From NCBI GenBank assembly GCA_022739095.1, contig JAIJEI010000115.1, positions 1 to 6,716 of the forward strand: a stretch of 6,716 bases of DNA, in the 5' to 3' direction. Positions within the stretch are counted from its first letter, which is position 1. Each line of letters starts with the position of its first letter. A program made the position numbers and the translations under genes. The notes beneath the pieces were generated by a model, which saw nothing but the letters and a program-made list of their open reading frames with translations, ran no database searches and was not told where the DNA came from. Below, one piece after another: positions 6,468-6,716 of the stretch. Origin of the DNA: Bifidobacterium sp. GTDB lineage: Bacteria > Actinomycetota > Actinomycetes > Actinomycetales > Bifidobacteriaceae.

Positions 6468-6716
6468 TCAGTCTGATAGTTCATAGCCGTTGGCGTCTTT
6501 ATGCCACGGTGAGCCGGGCTTGCTGCACAGAATGATGATGCCTTCAACAAAGCCCCAGATGGCAGCTGCGATTGGGCCAAGTCCGAGCAGAATCCAGCCG
6601 ACAAGCGTCAGCAGCAGCTGGGCCACGGCCTTGCCGGTGTTGCCGAGATAGAAGTTGTGCACACCAAGTCCGCCGAGGAAGATGCCCAACAGGCCGGCAG
6701 CCAACTTGGACTTGGA
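6468..6716 (-). CDS. TM2-domain membrane protein (5' partial)
   Basis: Small membrane protein with the TM2 domain: two transmembrane helices joined by a short turn. The visible part reads SKSKLAAGLLGIFLGGLG, then VHNFYLG, then a second hydrophobic segment from about AVAQLLLTL to WGFVEGIIIL. The first helix with its GxHxFYLG-like turn and the closing WGxxEGI are the family's hallmarks. The frame is open to the right edge, so the TTG at 6704 is an internal Leu and the start lies outside; the missing N-terminus in this family is often a short polar or zinc-ribbon segment. It ends in a short polar tail (YELSD, TGA at 6470-6468). The function of bacterial TM2 proteins is mostly unknown. It converges on the dehydrogenase remnant and shares the hairpin between them. 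Confidence 0.9.
   Translation of the reverse strand, partial: SKSKLAAGLLGIFLGGLGVHNFYLGNTGKAVAQLLLTLVGWILLGLGPIAAAIWGFVEGIIILCSKPGSPWHKDANGYELSD

Overview
The window looks like a chromosomal segment of a high-GC Gram-positive actinobacterium, most probably a Bifidobacterium of the B. longum/B. breve type. The reasons are the GC-rich codon use, an actinobacterial DUF3516-type DEAD/DEAH helicase, a RarA with an actinobacterial-type LexA box, and the general character of the genes. This placement rests on recognition of families, not on a database search.

Layout. (1) Positions 2-2239 (+) hold the 3' two-thirds or more of a Ski2-like DEFH-box helicase; its Walker A end lies left of the window. 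It is followed by a strong hairpin (2247-2275). (2) The 82-nt gap before the next gene carries a perfect inverted repeat TCGAAC-N4-GTTCGA (2283-2298), the form of an actinobacterial LexA/SOS box. It sits over the -35/spacer region of a promoter whose -10 (2308-2313) lies only 8 nt before the ATG of rarA (2322-3698, +), an intact AAA+ replication-associated recombination protein. (3) A 335-nt non-coding gap (3699-4033) holds several dyads: a long bulged hairpin after rarA, a smaller GC-rich hairpin, and an 8-bp inverted repeat upstream of the next gene. (4) Positions 4034-5557 (+) encode an intact 14-helix DHA2-type MFS exporter with a good ribosome binding site. (5) Only 52 nt later, recognisable coding sequence of a D-2-hydroxyacid dehydrogenase begins in mid-protein just after an in-frame TAA and runs to 6410. 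The N-terminal part of the substrate domain, the start codon and the promoter are missing, so I read it as a 5'-truncated pseudogene. (6) On the opposite strand, converging on it, 6468-6716 encodes the C-terminal part of a small TM2-domain membrane protein that runs off the right edge.

The genes do not form one operon. The helicase and rarA are separated by a hairpin and a dedicated promoter. The MFS gene has its own long leader, and the dehydrogenase remnant would only be reached by read-through from the MFS gene. I found no mobile element, CRISPR array, tRNA or rRNA. The most notable points are the SOS-type control of rarA with a nearly leaderless start, the truncated dehydrogenase fused closely to the end of the MFS gene, and the dyad-rich leader of the exporter. 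I see no clear evidence of a wholly new multi-gene system.
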